Positions 1 to 7,983 are shown, counted from the first letter of the stretch. The stretch: DNA of 24,829 nucleotides from a bacterium UBP2_UBA2255 (GCA_002347565.1 DDXR01000037.1:4453-29281), one strand, 5' to 3'. The notes: generated by a model not told the origin, from the letters alone. Numbers and translations: made by a program.

Positions 1-756
1 GCGCTGATCCGGGTCGACATGTCGGAGTACATGGAGAAGTTCGCGGTGTCCCGGATGGTGGGGGCGCCGCCGGGGTACGTCGGGTTCGAGGAGGGCGGGC
101 AGCTGACCGAGAAGGTGCGGCGCCGGCCCTATGCCGTGGTGCTGCTGGACGAGATAGAGAAGGCGCATCCCGACGTGTTCAACATCCTGCTCCAGGTGCT
201 GGAGGACGGTCATCTCACTGACTCCTACGGCCGCAAGGTCAGCTTCAAGAACACGGTGCTGATCATGACCTCCAACCTGGGGGCGCGCGAGATTGGCAAA
301 GGAGTCAGCCTGGGTTTCCAGCGGGCCGGCCAGGCCAGGTCCTTCGCCCACATGAAGGACACCGTGCTGGCCGAGCTGAAGAAGGCCTTCAACCCCGAGT
401 TCCTCAACCGGGTGGACGAGGTGGTGGTGTTCCACGAGCTGGGACGGCCCGAGATGGAGCAGATCGTCGAGATCCTGGCCGGCCAGCTGGCCGGCCGGCT
501 GGCCGAGAAGGCGGTCCGGCTGCGGCTGGCGCCCGGCGCCAAGGACCTGCTGGTCCGCAGGGGGTTCGACCCGGCCTACGGCGCCCGGCCGCTGAAGCGG
601 ACCATCCAGCGGATGCTGGAAGACCCGCTGTCCGATGAACTGCTGAAGGGGACGGTCAAGCCGGGCGATCTGGTCGAGATCGCCGCCGCCGGCGACGCGC
701 TGGCGTTCCGTCCGGCCAGGCCCCGTCCGGCGGCGGGGAGGAAAAAGCAGGGGTAA
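1..756 (+). CDS. clpC: ATP-dependent Clp protease ATPase subunit ClpC, C-terminal part (5' end outside window)
   Basis: This is the second AAA+ module and C-terminal domain of a Hsp100 unfoldase; the reading frame is open from base 1, so the N-terminal domain and first AAA+ module lie upstream. Visible in order are the pore-loop region PPGYVGFEEGGQLTEKVRRR, Walker B VVLLDEIEKAH, sensor 1 IMTSNLG and the sensor-2 region GARPLKRTIQR. Between sensor 1 and the C-terminal domain is KGVSLGFQ; an LGF/IGF-type tripeptide there is the ClpP-docking loop of ClpA, ClpC and ClpX and is absent from the disaggregase ClpB. With the MSEYMEK start of the module this favours ClpC. The family feeds unfolded substrates to ClpP in the cytoplasm. 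A strong terminator follows the stop codon, so the next gene is transcribed separately. ClpC is a firm family call; the missing part prevents a check of the N domain and linker. Confidence 0.95.
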   Translation, partial: ALIRVDMSEYMEKFAVSRMVGAPPGYVGFEEGGQLTEKVRRRPYAVVLLDEIEKAHPDVFNILLQVLEDGHLTDSYGRKVSFKNTVLIMTSNLGAREIGKGVSLGFQRAGQARSFAHMKDTVLAELKKAFNPEFLNRVDEVVVFHELGRPEMEQIVEILAGQLAGRLAEKAVRLRLAPGAKDLLVRRGFDPAYGARPLKRTIQRMLEDPLSDELLKGTVKPGDLVEIAAAGDALAFRPARPRPAAGRKKQG

Positions 757-786
757 CGCGCCCAGGACCGGGGTGGGGAGGCGAGT

Positions 787-820
787 GAAGCCGGAACAAA
801 CCGTTCCGGCTTCTCGTATT
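787..820 (+). terminator. Intrinsic terminator after clpC
   Basis: A perfect 11-bp stem (GAAGCCGGAAC and its complement) at 787-797 and 803-813 with a 5-nt loop is followed by a short T-containing run (TCGTATT). It lies 30 bp after the clpC stop and before the bamA promoter. Confidence 0.85.
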
Positions 821-863
821 GATACGTACGGCCCGCAGTTCACGGGCCCCCGGCGTTTTGCGG

Positions 864-892
864 TTGACTGTTGCCGCCGGGGGTGTTATAAT
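864..892 (+). promoter_or_regulatory. Sigma-70-type promoter of the bamA-skp-lpxD operon
   Basis: TTGACT at 864-869 and TATAAT at 887-892 are separated by 17 bp, close to the housekeeping consensus. Transcription would start near 899, giving a leader of roughly 25 nt before the bamA ATG at 926. This supports the ATG at 926 over the longer open frame from 773, which would begin upstream of the promoter. Confidence 0.85.
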
Positions 893-925
893 CATCATTC
901 AACAACCACCGCCAGGACCAAACTA

Positions 926-3175
926 ATGAGAATTTCCGCGCTCCCGCTCCTTTGGGCGCTCTTCCTGCTGCTGGGAACCGCCGGCGCCGCCACGGTCTCC
1001 TCGCTGCGGGTCGAGGGCAACGACCGGATCGACGAGGCGACCATCATCAACAGCTCGATGATCATCTCCGGCGACGAGTACGACCCGGTGCGGGTGTCGG
1101 AATCGATCAGGAAGATCTACGGCCTGGGATACTTTTCCCACGTGTCCGCCCACGCCGACACCGCCTTCGGGGGCGTGGTCCTGACCTTCGAGGTGGCCGA
1201 GAAGCCCCTGGTCGAGCGGGTGGAGATCCTGGGCAACAGGAAGGTCAAGACCAAGGACATCGAGGAGAAGCTGCCGATCGGGTCCGGCAGCTTCCTCGAC
1301 CGCAAGGGCGTCAACGAAGCGCGGGAGCACATCAAGTCGCTCTACCAGGAGAAGGGCTACTACAGCGCCGAAGTGGCCGACACCCTGATCGAGTCGGGTA
1401 AGCGCTACGTGGTGCGGCTGACCGTGGCCGAGGGCGTCAAGCAGCGGCTGGCCGCTGTCGACTTCCAGGGCAACGACCATCTTGCGCCCGGGAAGATCGT
1501 CAAGGCGATGAAATCGAAGCCCCGCGGCTGGTTCTGGACACTGAAGGTGATCCCCTGGTGGCGCAGCGGCAGCTTCCATCCGGACACGCTGCGGGACGAC
1601 GAGCAGCGGATCCAGCGGCTGTACAAGAACCACGGCTACGTCGAGATCGGGGCGGCGCTGGATTCCCTGTCCTACAACGCCTCGCGCGACCGGGTGACAG
1701 CCCATTACTCGGTGGCCGAGGGCGTTCGCTACCGGGTGGGCCGCGTCGCCATCGCCGGCAACGACAAGCTGCCCGCCGACCTGCTGAACCGGATGGTCGA
1801 GCTGAAGCCCGGCGCCGTCTACTCGGCCGACGACGCCGACAAGACGCTGGAGAGCCTCTACGCCGCCTACACCGAGGAAGGGTACATCTACTGCAGCATC
1901 ACGCCCCAGGAGGAGCTGCGGGACTCGACGGTCGACGTCAGCTACGCCGTCACCGAGAACCAGCAGGCCTACATCAACAAGGTCATCATCAATGGCAACG
2001 ACCGGACCCGGGACAAGGTGATCCGGCGCCAGCTCAAGGTCCAGCCCGGCGACCTGTTCCGGCGCTCCCCGGTGATGCGCAGCCAGCGGGAGATCTACTC
2101 GCTGGGGTACTTCGAGGACGTGCGGATCAGCTCCCAGCGGGCCGACACCCTGGGCAACATCGACCTGATCTTCGACGTCAAGGAAAAGCAGGTCGGCCAG
2201 TTCCAAGTGGGAATGAGCTACGGCCAGGTCGACAAGCTGGTCGGCTTCGTCCAGATCTCCTGGCCCAACCTGTTCGGACGGGGGCAGGAGCTGAACTGGC
2301 GGACCGAGTTCAGCAGGAAAAAATTCAACTTCGAGCTGGGGTTCACCGAGCCTTGGCTGTTCGACACGCCGACCTCGGCCGGCTTCGACCTGTTCCACAC
2401 CTACAAGAGCTACGACATCTACGACCAGCGGCGCACCGGCGGCACCCTGCGGCTGGGCCGCCCGGTCCCGTGGCTGGACTACACCAGGGCCTACTGGTCG
2501 TACACCCTGGAGCGCATCAACATCAGCAGCGTCGACCAGCTGTACCAGCAGTACATTTCCACCACCGGCTATCCCAAGATCAGCTCCCGCACCAGCGTCA
2601 CCCTGGTGCGCGACAGCCGTGACCGGCCGTTCAACGCCAACCGGGGCACCCGCACCGTGGCCTCCAGCCAGTTCGCCGGCGGCGTGCTGGGGGGCAAGGT
2701 CGATTTCCAGAAGTACGTCCTGGAGCACCGCCGCTACCAGCCCCTGTTCGGGAAGTTCGTCGGGATGGCCCGGGCCCGGGGCGGCCTGGTCGACGGCTAC
2801 GGCAGCCCGTCCTCGGTGCCCCTGGACGAGGCCTTCTTCATCGGCGGCATCGGCGACGACGGCGTGCGCGGCTATCCGGACCGCAGCCTCAACCGCAGCG
2901 TCATCAACCGGGCGATGCTGGTGGGCAACGTCGAGGTCAAGTACAGCTTCAATCCCAGCGTCTACCTGCTGACCTTCGCCGACGCGGGCCAGTCATGGAC
3001 CAACCTGCGCAAGAGCTCGCTGCAGAGCTTCTACAAGGGCGCGGGGCTGGGCGTGCGGGCCGAGGTTCCGATGCTGGGCGTGCTGGGCCTGGACTGGGCT
3101 TGGGGCTTCGACCGCAAATGGATGGGCTACAAGGACAACTGGGAGCTCCATTTCCAGATCGGGACGACATTCTGA
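926..3175 (+). CDS. bamA: Outer membrane protein assembly factor BamA
   Basis: Omp85-family insertase that folds beta-barrel proteins into the outer membrane. The 749-residue product has a signal peptide (cleavage near residues 21-22), five POTRA repeats starting near residues 24, 95, 173, 269 and 348, each with the recurring (V/I)xGN(D/R) strand motif, and a 16-strand-type barrel from about residue 422. The loop-6 signature GVRGYP is at 646-651, and the chain ends in phenylalanine, as expected of a barrel C-terminal signal. The ATG at 926 was chosen because CAGGA precedes it at 913-917, a signal peptide follows at once, and the promoter lies just upstream. The frame is also open from 773, but that extension carries no signal sequence. 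It is followed by skp and lpxD, the conserved envelope-biogenesis order. Confidence 0.97.
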   Translation: MRISALPLLWALFLLLGTAGAATVSSLRVEGNDRIDEATIINSSMIISGDEYDPVRVSESIRKIYGLGYFSHVSAHADTAFGGVVLTFEVAEKPLVERVEILGNRKVKTKDIEEKLPIGSGSFLDRKGVNEAREHIKSLYQEKGYYSAEVADTLIESGKRYVVRLTVAEGVKQRLAAVDFQGNDHLAPGKIVKAMKSKPRGWFWTLKVIPWWRSGSFHPDTLRDDEQRIQRLYKNHGYVEIGAALDSLSYNASRDRVTAHYSVAEGVRYRVGRVAIAGNDKLPADLLNRMVELKPGAVYSADDADKTLESLYAAYTEEGYIYCSITPQEELRDSTVDVSYAVTENQQAYINKVIINGNDRTRDKVIRRQLKVQPGDLFRRSPVMRSQREIYSLGYFEDVRISSQRADTLGNIDLIFDVKEKQVGQFQVGMSYGQVDKLVGFVQISWPNLFGRGQELNWRTEFSRKKFNFELGFTEPWLFDTPTSAGFDLFHTYKSYDIYDQRRTGGTLRLGRPVPWLDYTRAYWSYTLERINISSVDQLYQQYISTTGYPKISSRTSVTLVRDSRDRPFNANRGTRTVASSQFAGGVLGGKVDFQKYVLEHRRYQPLFGKFVGMARARGGLVDGYGSPSSVPLDEAFFIGGIGDDGVRGYPDRSLNRSVINRAMLVGNVEVKYSFNPSVYLLTFADAGQSWTNLRKSSLQSFYKGAGLGVRAEVPMLGVLGLDWAWGFDRKWMGYKDNWELHFQIGTTF

Positions 3176-3245
3176 TCCGCGGGGATTTCCCGCGCGGCGC
3201 GGCCGCGCCACCACCCGCATCCTTGACGCCTTCCGGGGGACGCAC

Positions 3246-4202
3246 ATGAAACGCCGGTTGACCCTGCTCGCCGCGGCCGCCTGCCTGACCTGCCTGTGGG
3301 CCGGGACGGGCGGCGCCCAGAAGATCGGGTACGTCAATTCCGATTCGCTGTTCGCCCGCTACCGCGGCGCCGCCGACATCCGCCAGGAGCTGGTCCGCGC
3401 CCAGGCGGTGTGGAACCAGGAGATCGCGGCCCGCCGTCAGCAGATCGACTCGCTGCAGCGGGCGCTGGATGACCAGTTCCTGGTGGTCTCCAGCGAGCGC
3501 CGCAAGGCCCGCCAAGATGAGATCGCCGCCCGGCGGCAGGAGCTGGAGGCGCTGGTGCGGGAGATCTACGACCCCAAGGGCAAGGCCGACCAGAAGAACC
3601 GCGAGCTGTCCAAGCCGATGGTCGACCGGATCGGCGCGGCGGTGCGCAAGGTGGCCCTGGAGAGCGGCCTGCAGATGGTGATCGACGCGGCGGCGGGCGC
3701 CCTGGTCTACGCCGCCAAGGACCTGGACATCACCGCCGACGTGATCGAGGAACTGGAGCGCGAGGATGGCGGCGCGGCGCGGTCCCTGCCGGTGATCGCG
3801 ATCTACCCCTTCAAGGAGGCGGACGCCGAGGCGGTCCGCAAGAGCTACGGCAAGACGCTGCTGCCCTACCTGCACGGCGCGCTGGACCGCACCCGGGCCG
3901 CCAGGCCGGTGGCACTGCAGCAGCTGCAGCAGCTGCTCAAGGACAAGGGGATGGAGCGCGCCGAGGTCACCCAGGCCCGGGGGCTGGAGCTGGCCCGGAT
4001 CCTCAACGCCCGCTTCTTCGTGCTGAACGCGGTCGCGGCCGAGGCCGGCAGCGGGCGGATCACCGTCACCGCCCGGCTGTTCAGCGTGGACAGCAACCTG
4101 CTGGTGGCCGAGGAGCAGGAGATCGCGCCCGACGACAAGGGGCTGGCCTCGGCCTGCGAGCGGCTGGCGGCCAAGATCACCGCCAGGACCGGCCAGCCGT
4201 GA
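3246..4202 (+). CDS. skp: OmpH/Skp-family periplasmic chaperone fused to a CsgG/TolB-N-like domain
   Basis: A signal peptide (cleavage near residue 24, GGAQ) is followed by an OmpH/Skp domain, about 26-170, opening with KIGYVNSDSLFARY and continuing in a charged coiled coil (about 50-115). Skp holds unfolded outer-membrane proteins for delivery to BamA, and this gene sits between bamA and lpxD as in many diderms. At 318 residues it is nearly twice the usual Skp length. The extra segment, about 178-318, starts VIAIYPFKEAD and ends in a strand-rich ITVTARLFSVDSNLLVAEEQ stretch. That pattern resembles the alpha/beta fold of CsgG, FlgO and TolB N-terminal domains; this is inference by pattern. 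GGGGGA at 3236-3241 is a good ribosome binding site. The stop overlaps the lpxD start (GTGA). No frameshift is visible, so the fusion looks genuine. Confidence 0.88.
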   Translation: MKRRLTLLAAAACLTCLWAGTGGAQKIGYVNSDSLFARYRGAADIRQELVRAQAVWNQEIAARRQQIDSLQRALDDQFLVVSSERRKARQDEIAARRQELEALVREIYDPKGKADQKNRELSKPMVDRIGAAVRKVALESGLQMVIDAAAGALVYAAKDLDITADVIEELEREDGGAARSLPVIAIYPFKEADAEAVRKSYGKTLLPYLHGALDRTRAARPVALQQLQQLLKDKGMERAEVTQARGLELARILNARFFVLNAVAAEAGSGRITVTARLFSVDSNLLVAEEQEIAPDDKGLASACERLAAKITARTGQP

Positions 4203-5260
4203 TCAGTCTCAGCGCCGGCCGGGTGGCCGGGCACTGCGGCGCGCGACTCGAGGGTCCCGACGTCGAGCTCACCAATCTGGCCGGGCTGAAGGAAGCCGGG
4301 CCGGGCGACCTGGCCGTGCTGCACAATCCCCGCTACGCCAAGTTCCTGGCCGAGACCAGGGCCTCGGCCGTGATCGTCCGGCCCGAGCACGTCCAGCACG
4401 CGCCGGCCGGCCGGACGCTGATCGTCACGGACAACCCCTACCTGTGCTGGGCCAAGGTGATCGCGCTCTACGCCGAGACCATCCGCGTCAAGCCGGTGCC
4501 CGGCATCCATCCCACGGCGGTGATCGACCCCTCGGCTGCGATCGACCCCACCTGCACGGTCGGCGCCCACGCGGTGATCGACGCCAACGCCGTGATCGGC
4601 CCCAACACGGTGGTCTACCCGCTGGTCTACGTCGGCCGCAACACCAAAATCGGCCGGGACGGGCTGGTCTATTCCAACGTGGCCATCCGCGAGAACTGCA
4701 CCATCGGTGACCGGGTGATCGTCCACTGCGGCAGCGTGATCGGCGGCGACGGATTCGGCTACGCCCAGGACGGTGCCAGGCAGTTCAAGATCCCCCAGGT
4801 CGGCACCGTGGTGCTGGAGGACGACGTCGAGATCGGCTGCGCCTGCACCATCGACCGCGGCGTGTTCGGCCCCACCACCATCAGGCGCGGCACCAAGCTG
4901 GACAACCAGGTGCAGGTGGCCCACAACGTGACGGTGGGCGAGGACACCCTGCTGATCGCCCAGAGCGCCATCGCCGGATCCACCACGGTCGGGGACCGAG
5001 TGGTGATGTCGGGGCAGGTCGGCGTCCACGGCCACATCCGCATCGGCAACGACGTGATGATCGGCGCGCAGGCCGGGATCACCAAGTCGGTGCCCGACGG
5101 CATGAACGTTTCGGGCTACCCGGCGCTGGAGCACATGAAGGCCCGGCGGCGCGAGGCCGCGGCCATGATGCTGCCGGAGTACCTCAACAAGATCAACCGG
5201 ATGGAGAAGCGCATCGCCGAGCTGGAGGCCAAGCTGGGGATCGAAGCCAAGCCCAAGTGA
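4199..5260 (+). CDS. lpxD: UDP-3-O-acylglucosamine N-acyltransferase LpxD
   Basis: Third step of lipid A synthesis: transfers an acyl chain from acyl carrier protein to the 2-amino group of UDP-3-O-acyl-glucosamine in the cytoplasm. The 353-residue protein has the N-terminal uridine-binding domain (about 1-100), then a long left-handed beta-helix of hexapeptide repeats (I/V-G-x-x-x-x) from about 105 to 320, and a C-terminal helical tail. The motif GGDGFGYA and the catalytic-type histidine in VAHNV (His242 here) are present. The GTG start at 4199 overlaps the preceding TGA by 3 nt, indicating translational coupling. Length matches the family. A strong terminator follows, so fabZ, lpxA and lpxB, often next in this operon, are not adjacent here. 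Confidence 0.97.
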   Translation: MISLSAGRVAGHCGARLEGPDVELTNLAGLKEAGPGDLAVLHNPRYAKFLAETRASAVIVRPEHVQHAPAGRTLIVTDNPYLCWAKVIALYAETIRVKPVPGIHPTAVIDPSAAIDPTCTVGAHAVIDANAVIGPNTVVYPLVYVGRNTKIGRDGLVYSNVAIRENCTIGDRVIVHCGSVIGGDGFGYAQDGARQFKIPQVGTVVLEDDVEIGCACTIDRGVFGPTTIRRGTKLDNQVQVAHNVTVGEDTLLIAQSAIAGSTTVGDRVVMSGQVGVHGHIRIGNDVMIGAQAGITKSVPDGMNVSGYPALEHMKARRREAAAMMLPEYLNKINRMEKRIAELEAKLGIEAKPK

Positions 5261-5265
5261 TCGGT

Positions 5266-5296
5266 CGTGTCATTCCGGCGAAGGCCGGAATCCAGA
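5266..5296. repeat. Dispersed-type palindromic repeat with ATTCCGGC/GCCGGAAT arms
   Basis: ATTCCGGC at 5272-5279 and GCCGGAAT at 5284-5291 form a perfect 8-bp stem with loop GAAG, flanked by GTC and CCAGA. This layout matches the widespread intergenic repeat type typified by neisserial dRS3 (ATTCCC-N8-GGGAAT); on the other strand it reads out as the familiar LDSGLRRNDT-type peptide. Only one copy is in this window, so its repetition in the genome is inferred. Confidence 0.6.
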
Positions 5297-5299
5297 TAT

Positions 5300-5336
5300 G
5301 AAGAAGCCCCGCGATGAGCGGGGCTTCTTCGTTTAT
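5300..5336 (+). terminator. Intrinsic terminator of the bamA-skp-lpxD operon
   Basis: A perfect 13-bp stem, GAAGAAGCCCCGC at 5300-5312 and its complement at 5318-5330, with loop GATGA, is followed by GTTTAT. It lies between the convergent ends of lpxD and the minus-strand gene at 5352. It might also stop the minus-strand transcript, although the T run on that side is poor. Confidence 0.88.
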
Positions 5337-5351
5337 AGTTCAATGCGGCTA

Positions 5352-5792
5352 TCAGCGTGGGATGATCAATGATTTGCCCATTCTCATGTTTTTGGGTCTC
5401 AATCGAGACAGTTGCGCTAACTGTGCATTGTATTCGGCAATATCCCACATCCAGGCTTCTTGTATGCAGTAATCAGTGTCATACAGAATCCAAATCAACT
5501 TATCCCAATTGATGTTTTTAGGTTTAGGTGCCAATGTTACTTGGCTTCCCGGTCTACCACTTGGCCTGTTCGCTTTAATCTGGTATCTGATGCCTTTCCA
5601 AATAATGTCGGCCCCTTTTGATACGGCGCTACGACCTCTCATGAAGTCAGAGTATTCATCTAGTGGCATGCCGACAAGAACTGCCGCATCGTATTCAGAT
5701 AAGGCCGAGGTGATGGCGGGTGCTACGCCATACTTGGATTGCCATTCCAAAGCAATATTGACCAGCTGTTGGCGAAGTTGTTCGGCGCTCAT
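5352..5792 (-). CDS. Uncharacterised 146-aa protein with a possible PD-(D/E)XK nuclease-like motif
   Basis: I recognise the type only as a conserved hypothetical. Residues 60-80 read GADIIWKGIRYQIKANRPSG: Asp62, eight residues, then Gln71-x-Lys73. This resembles the D-x(n)-(E/Q)-x-K core of PD-(D/E)XK nucleases, with Glu36 or Glu46 as possible upstream acidic residues. That is inference; no experiment-linked family name can be given. The C-terminal half is rich in Trp, Tyr and Asp (KLIWILYDTDYCIQEAWMW). The gene is visibly more AT-rich than both neighbours, suggesting recent acquisition. The ATG at 5792 lies 26 bp after the rtcB stop on the same strand, so it may be the last gene of that transcript. 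AAGAGA upstream is a modest ribosome binding site. Confidence 0.75.
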   Translation of the reverse strand: MSAEQLRQQLVNIALEWQSKYGVAPAITSALSEYDAAVLVGMPLDEYSDFMRGRSAVSKGADIIWKGIRYQIKANRPSGRPGSQVTLAPKPKNINWDKLIWILYDTDYCIQEAWMWDIAEYNAQLAQLSRLRPKNMRMGKSLIIPR

Positions 5793-5818
5793 AAGTGTCT
5801 CTTAGTAATGAAAGCCCA

Positions 5819-6970
5819 TTACCCCTTGATCACCGCCAGCGGCGTCAGCTCGGTCACGACTTCCACCAAATCCTCTTGGTCGCGCATCACCTGCGCGATG
5901 TCCTTGTAGGCGCCGGCGGCCTCGTCCAGGTCCTTGACCCCGCGCAGGGAGTGGATGATGCCGCGCCGGTCGAGGTCCCGCTGTTCCTTTTCCAGGTTCA
6001 ATTGCCGCCGGGCCTGGTTGCGGCCCATCCGGCGGCCGGCGCCGTGGGAGCACGACATGAACGACTCGGGGTTGCCCTTGCCCCGCACCACGTAGCTGGT
6101 CGCGCCCTGCGAGCCGGGGACCAGGCCGGTCTGGCCCGCTGCCGCCGCGGTGGCCCCCTTGCGGTGGACGACCACCTCCGCGCCGTAGTGCGTCTCGACC
6201 GCCGCGTAGTTGTGGTGGATATTTATCGTTTCGCCGAACGAGGCCGGCAGGACGTCGAGCAGCGCCTGCTTGACGTTCTCGACCATCCGGAAGCGGTTCT
6301 CCTTCGCGAAGTCCAGCGCGAAGTTCATCGCGGCCAGGTAGTCGCTCGCTTCCTTCGTATCCATCGGTAAATATGCGAGGTCGGCGTCGGGCAGCGAGTA
6401 GCCGCGCGACTCGCAAAGGCGGCGGGCCTGTCGGTGGTACTCGGTCGCCACCTTCAGGCCGAAGTTGCGCGAGCCCGAGTGCAGCATGATCCAGACGGCC
6501 CCGTCCGGGCCGCGCTGCAGCTCGATGAAGTGGTTGCCGCCGCCCAGCGTCCCCAGCTGGAAGCGCGCGGCGTCCAGCTCCCGCTGGATCACCGGCAGGT
6601 CCGGAGCGCGGTCGAACCCGGACCATTCCTCCCGGTGCCTGTGGTGGGCGAATCCCAGCGGCACCCGCGAGCGGACGCCGGCCAGCACCGTCTTCAGCGC
6701 CTCGCGGTCGATCCCTCGCAGCGACGCGCGCACCGCGCACATCCCGCAACCGATGTCCACGCCCACGGCGTTGGGCACCACCACGTCCCGCGCCGCCAGC
6801 ACCCCGCCGATCGGCATGCCGTAGCCCTGGTGGCAGTCGGGCATCACGGCGATCCACTTGAAAGCGAACGGCAGGTTGGCCAGGTTTTTCGCCTGTTGCA
6901 GCGCGCCCGCCTCGATGTCATCTAGCCACAGCTTGATCGGCAGGGGCTCGGTGTCGACGATCCGTCTCAC
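5819..6970 (-). CDS. rtcB: RNA-splicing ligase RtcB
   Basis: GTP- and Mn-dependent ligase joining RNA 2',3'-cyclic-phosphate or 3'-phosphate ends to 5'-OH ends, acting in RNA repair. Visible hallmarks are AVMPDCHQGYGMPIGGV (about 41-57), the metal-binding cysteine in GVDIGCGM (Cys75), HSGSRNFG, INIHHNYAAVE, GSQGATSYVV and the guanylylated histidine in SCSHGAGR (His309). At 383 residues it is close to the shorter bacterial RtcB forms. The start is a GTG at 6970 with only a weak GGGA upstream; no better start is available before the preceding gene's stop. It follows the cysteine synthase-family gene by 40 bp on the same strand. No rtcA or rtcR is nearby. Confidence 0.95.
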   Translation of the reverse strand: MRRIVDTEPLPIKLWLDDIEAGALQQAKNLANLPFAFKWIAVMPDCHQGYGMPIGGVLAARDVVVPNAVGVDIGCGMCAVRASLRGIDREALKTVLAGVRSRVPLGFAHHRHREEWSGFDRAPDLPVIQRELDAARFQLGTLGGGNHFIELQRGPDGAVWIMLHSGSRNFGLKVATEYHRQARRLCESRGYSLPDADLAYLPMDTKEASDYLAAMNFALDFAKENRFRMVENVKQALLDVLPASFGETINIHHNYAAVETHYGAEVVVHRKGATAAAAGQTGLVPGSQGATSYVVRGKGNPESFMSCSHGAGRRMGRNQARRQLNLEKEQRDLDRRGIIHSLRGVKDLDEAAGAYKDIAQVMRDQEDLVEVVTELTPLAVIKG

Positions 6971-7010
6971 CGTCCCGCCGCTCGATCGCGTTGCGTCGCG
7001 ATGTCGCCGA

Positions 7011-7922
7011 TCACCGGTACAGGTCCCCGTCGAGGTATTTCAAACCAGTGTCGACGACGATGGTCACGATCCTTTTGCCGGGACCGATGGTCTTTGCCCG
7101 CTGCAGCGCCGCCCAAACGTTGGCCCCGGAGGTGGTCCCGCCGAAGATGCCCTCCATCCGCGCCAGCTTCCGCGCGGTGTCATAGGCGTCCTCGTCCGAC
7201 ACCTGCATGATCCCGTCCGCCAGGTCAAGCCGGCAGATCGCCGGCACGAATCCCGCGCCGATCCCTTCCAGCTTGTGGGTGCCCGTCGTGTCGCCGCCCG
7301 ACAGCGAGCGCACCTGCAACGGTTCGATGGCGATGCATCGGATGCCAGGGATCTTCTCCTTGAACACTTCCGCGTTGCCGGAAAAGCTGCCACCGGTCCC
7401 GACCCCGGTGATGAACTCGTCAATGCCGGTCCCCAGCGCGCCGATGATCTCGCGGGCCATGGCGTGGTAGGCGTTGCGGTTGTCGGCGTTGTTGAACTGG
7501 TCGGTCCAGAACGTGTTCGGACGCCGGCTCAGCTCACGGGCGCGCTCGACCAGCGAGTCGATCAGCCTGGCCGTGATCGACCCGTCCCCGCTGGGGACGA
7601 TGTCGAGCTCCGCGCCGAAGGCCCGCATGGTGCGGAGCTTCTCCGCGGCGAAGGCGTCCGAGGACACGAAGTGCGCCCGGTAGCCCTTGGCGGCGCAGAC
7701 CATCGCCAGCGAGCTGCCGGTGCTGCCGCCGGTGTACTCGACCACCGTGCCTCCGGGCGCAAGCTGTTCCCGCCGCTCGGCCCCCTCGACCATCGCCAGC
7801 GCCATCCGGTCCTTCATGCTGCCGGTGGGGTTGGCGCCTTCCCACTTGACGTAGATGTCCGCGCAGCCGGGCTGGGACAGCCGGTCCAGCTTGAACAACG
7901 GGGTGTTTCCGATCCCATTCAT
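7011..7922 (-). CDS. Cysteine synthase-family PLP-dependent enzyme
   Basis: Fold-type II PLP enzyme of the CysK/CysM/CBS group, 303 residues, about the usual length. The PLP lysine is Lys37 in NPTGSMKDR; the phosphate-binding loop is GVGTGGSFSG; the serine contacting the PLP ring nitrogen is in FGGTTSGAN near the C terminus. The substrate-binding loop reads YTGGSTGSS, where classical O-acetylserine sulfhydrylases have TSGNTG, so the substrate may differ (O-acetylserine, O-phosphoserine, or a beta-replacement or lyase reaction). The ATG at 7922 has GGAG 8 nt upstream; the longer open frame to 8072 reads into the upstream lipoprotein gene. It is cytoplasmic and lies between the M23-like lipoprotein gene (61 bp) and rtcB (40 bp). 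Family certain, exact reaction not. Confidence 0.9.
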   Translation of the reverse strand: MNGIGNTPLFKLDRLSQPGCADIYVKWEGANPTGSMKDRMALAMVEGAERREQLAPGGTVVEYTGGSTGSSLAMVCAAKGYRAHFVSSDAFAAEKLRTMRAFGAELDIVPSGDGSITARLIDSLVERARELSRRPNTFWTDQFNNADNRNAYHAMAREIIGALGTGIDEFITGVGTGGSFSGNAEVFKEKIPGIRCIAIEPLQVRSLSGGDTTGTHKLEGIGAGFVPAICRLDLADGIMQVSDEDAYDTARKLARMEGIFGGTTSGANVWAALQRAKTIGPGKRIVTIVVDTGLKYLDGDLYR

Positions 7923-7983
7923 CGAGGCGGCTCCGATCGTATCGTTTTGACGGCGTCCTGCTGGGCTCGGGATCCCGGCACGG

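Noticed and set aside
773..925. N-terminal extension of BamA from an ATG at 773
   Set aside because: It would begin inside the clpC terminator region and upstream of the consensus promoter, and would bury the signal peptide.
923..2728. Long minus-strand open frame (601 codons) opposite bamA
   Set aside because: It is the antisense of a fully recognisable BamA; its product is Val/Asp/Leu/Gly-biased with no domain. GC-rich coding DNA commonly leaves long antisense frames.
3178..3208. GC-rich stem (CGCGGG/CCCGCG) and palindrome between bamA and skp as a terminator
   Set aside because: No T run follows, the stem is short, and the genes form a conserved operon.
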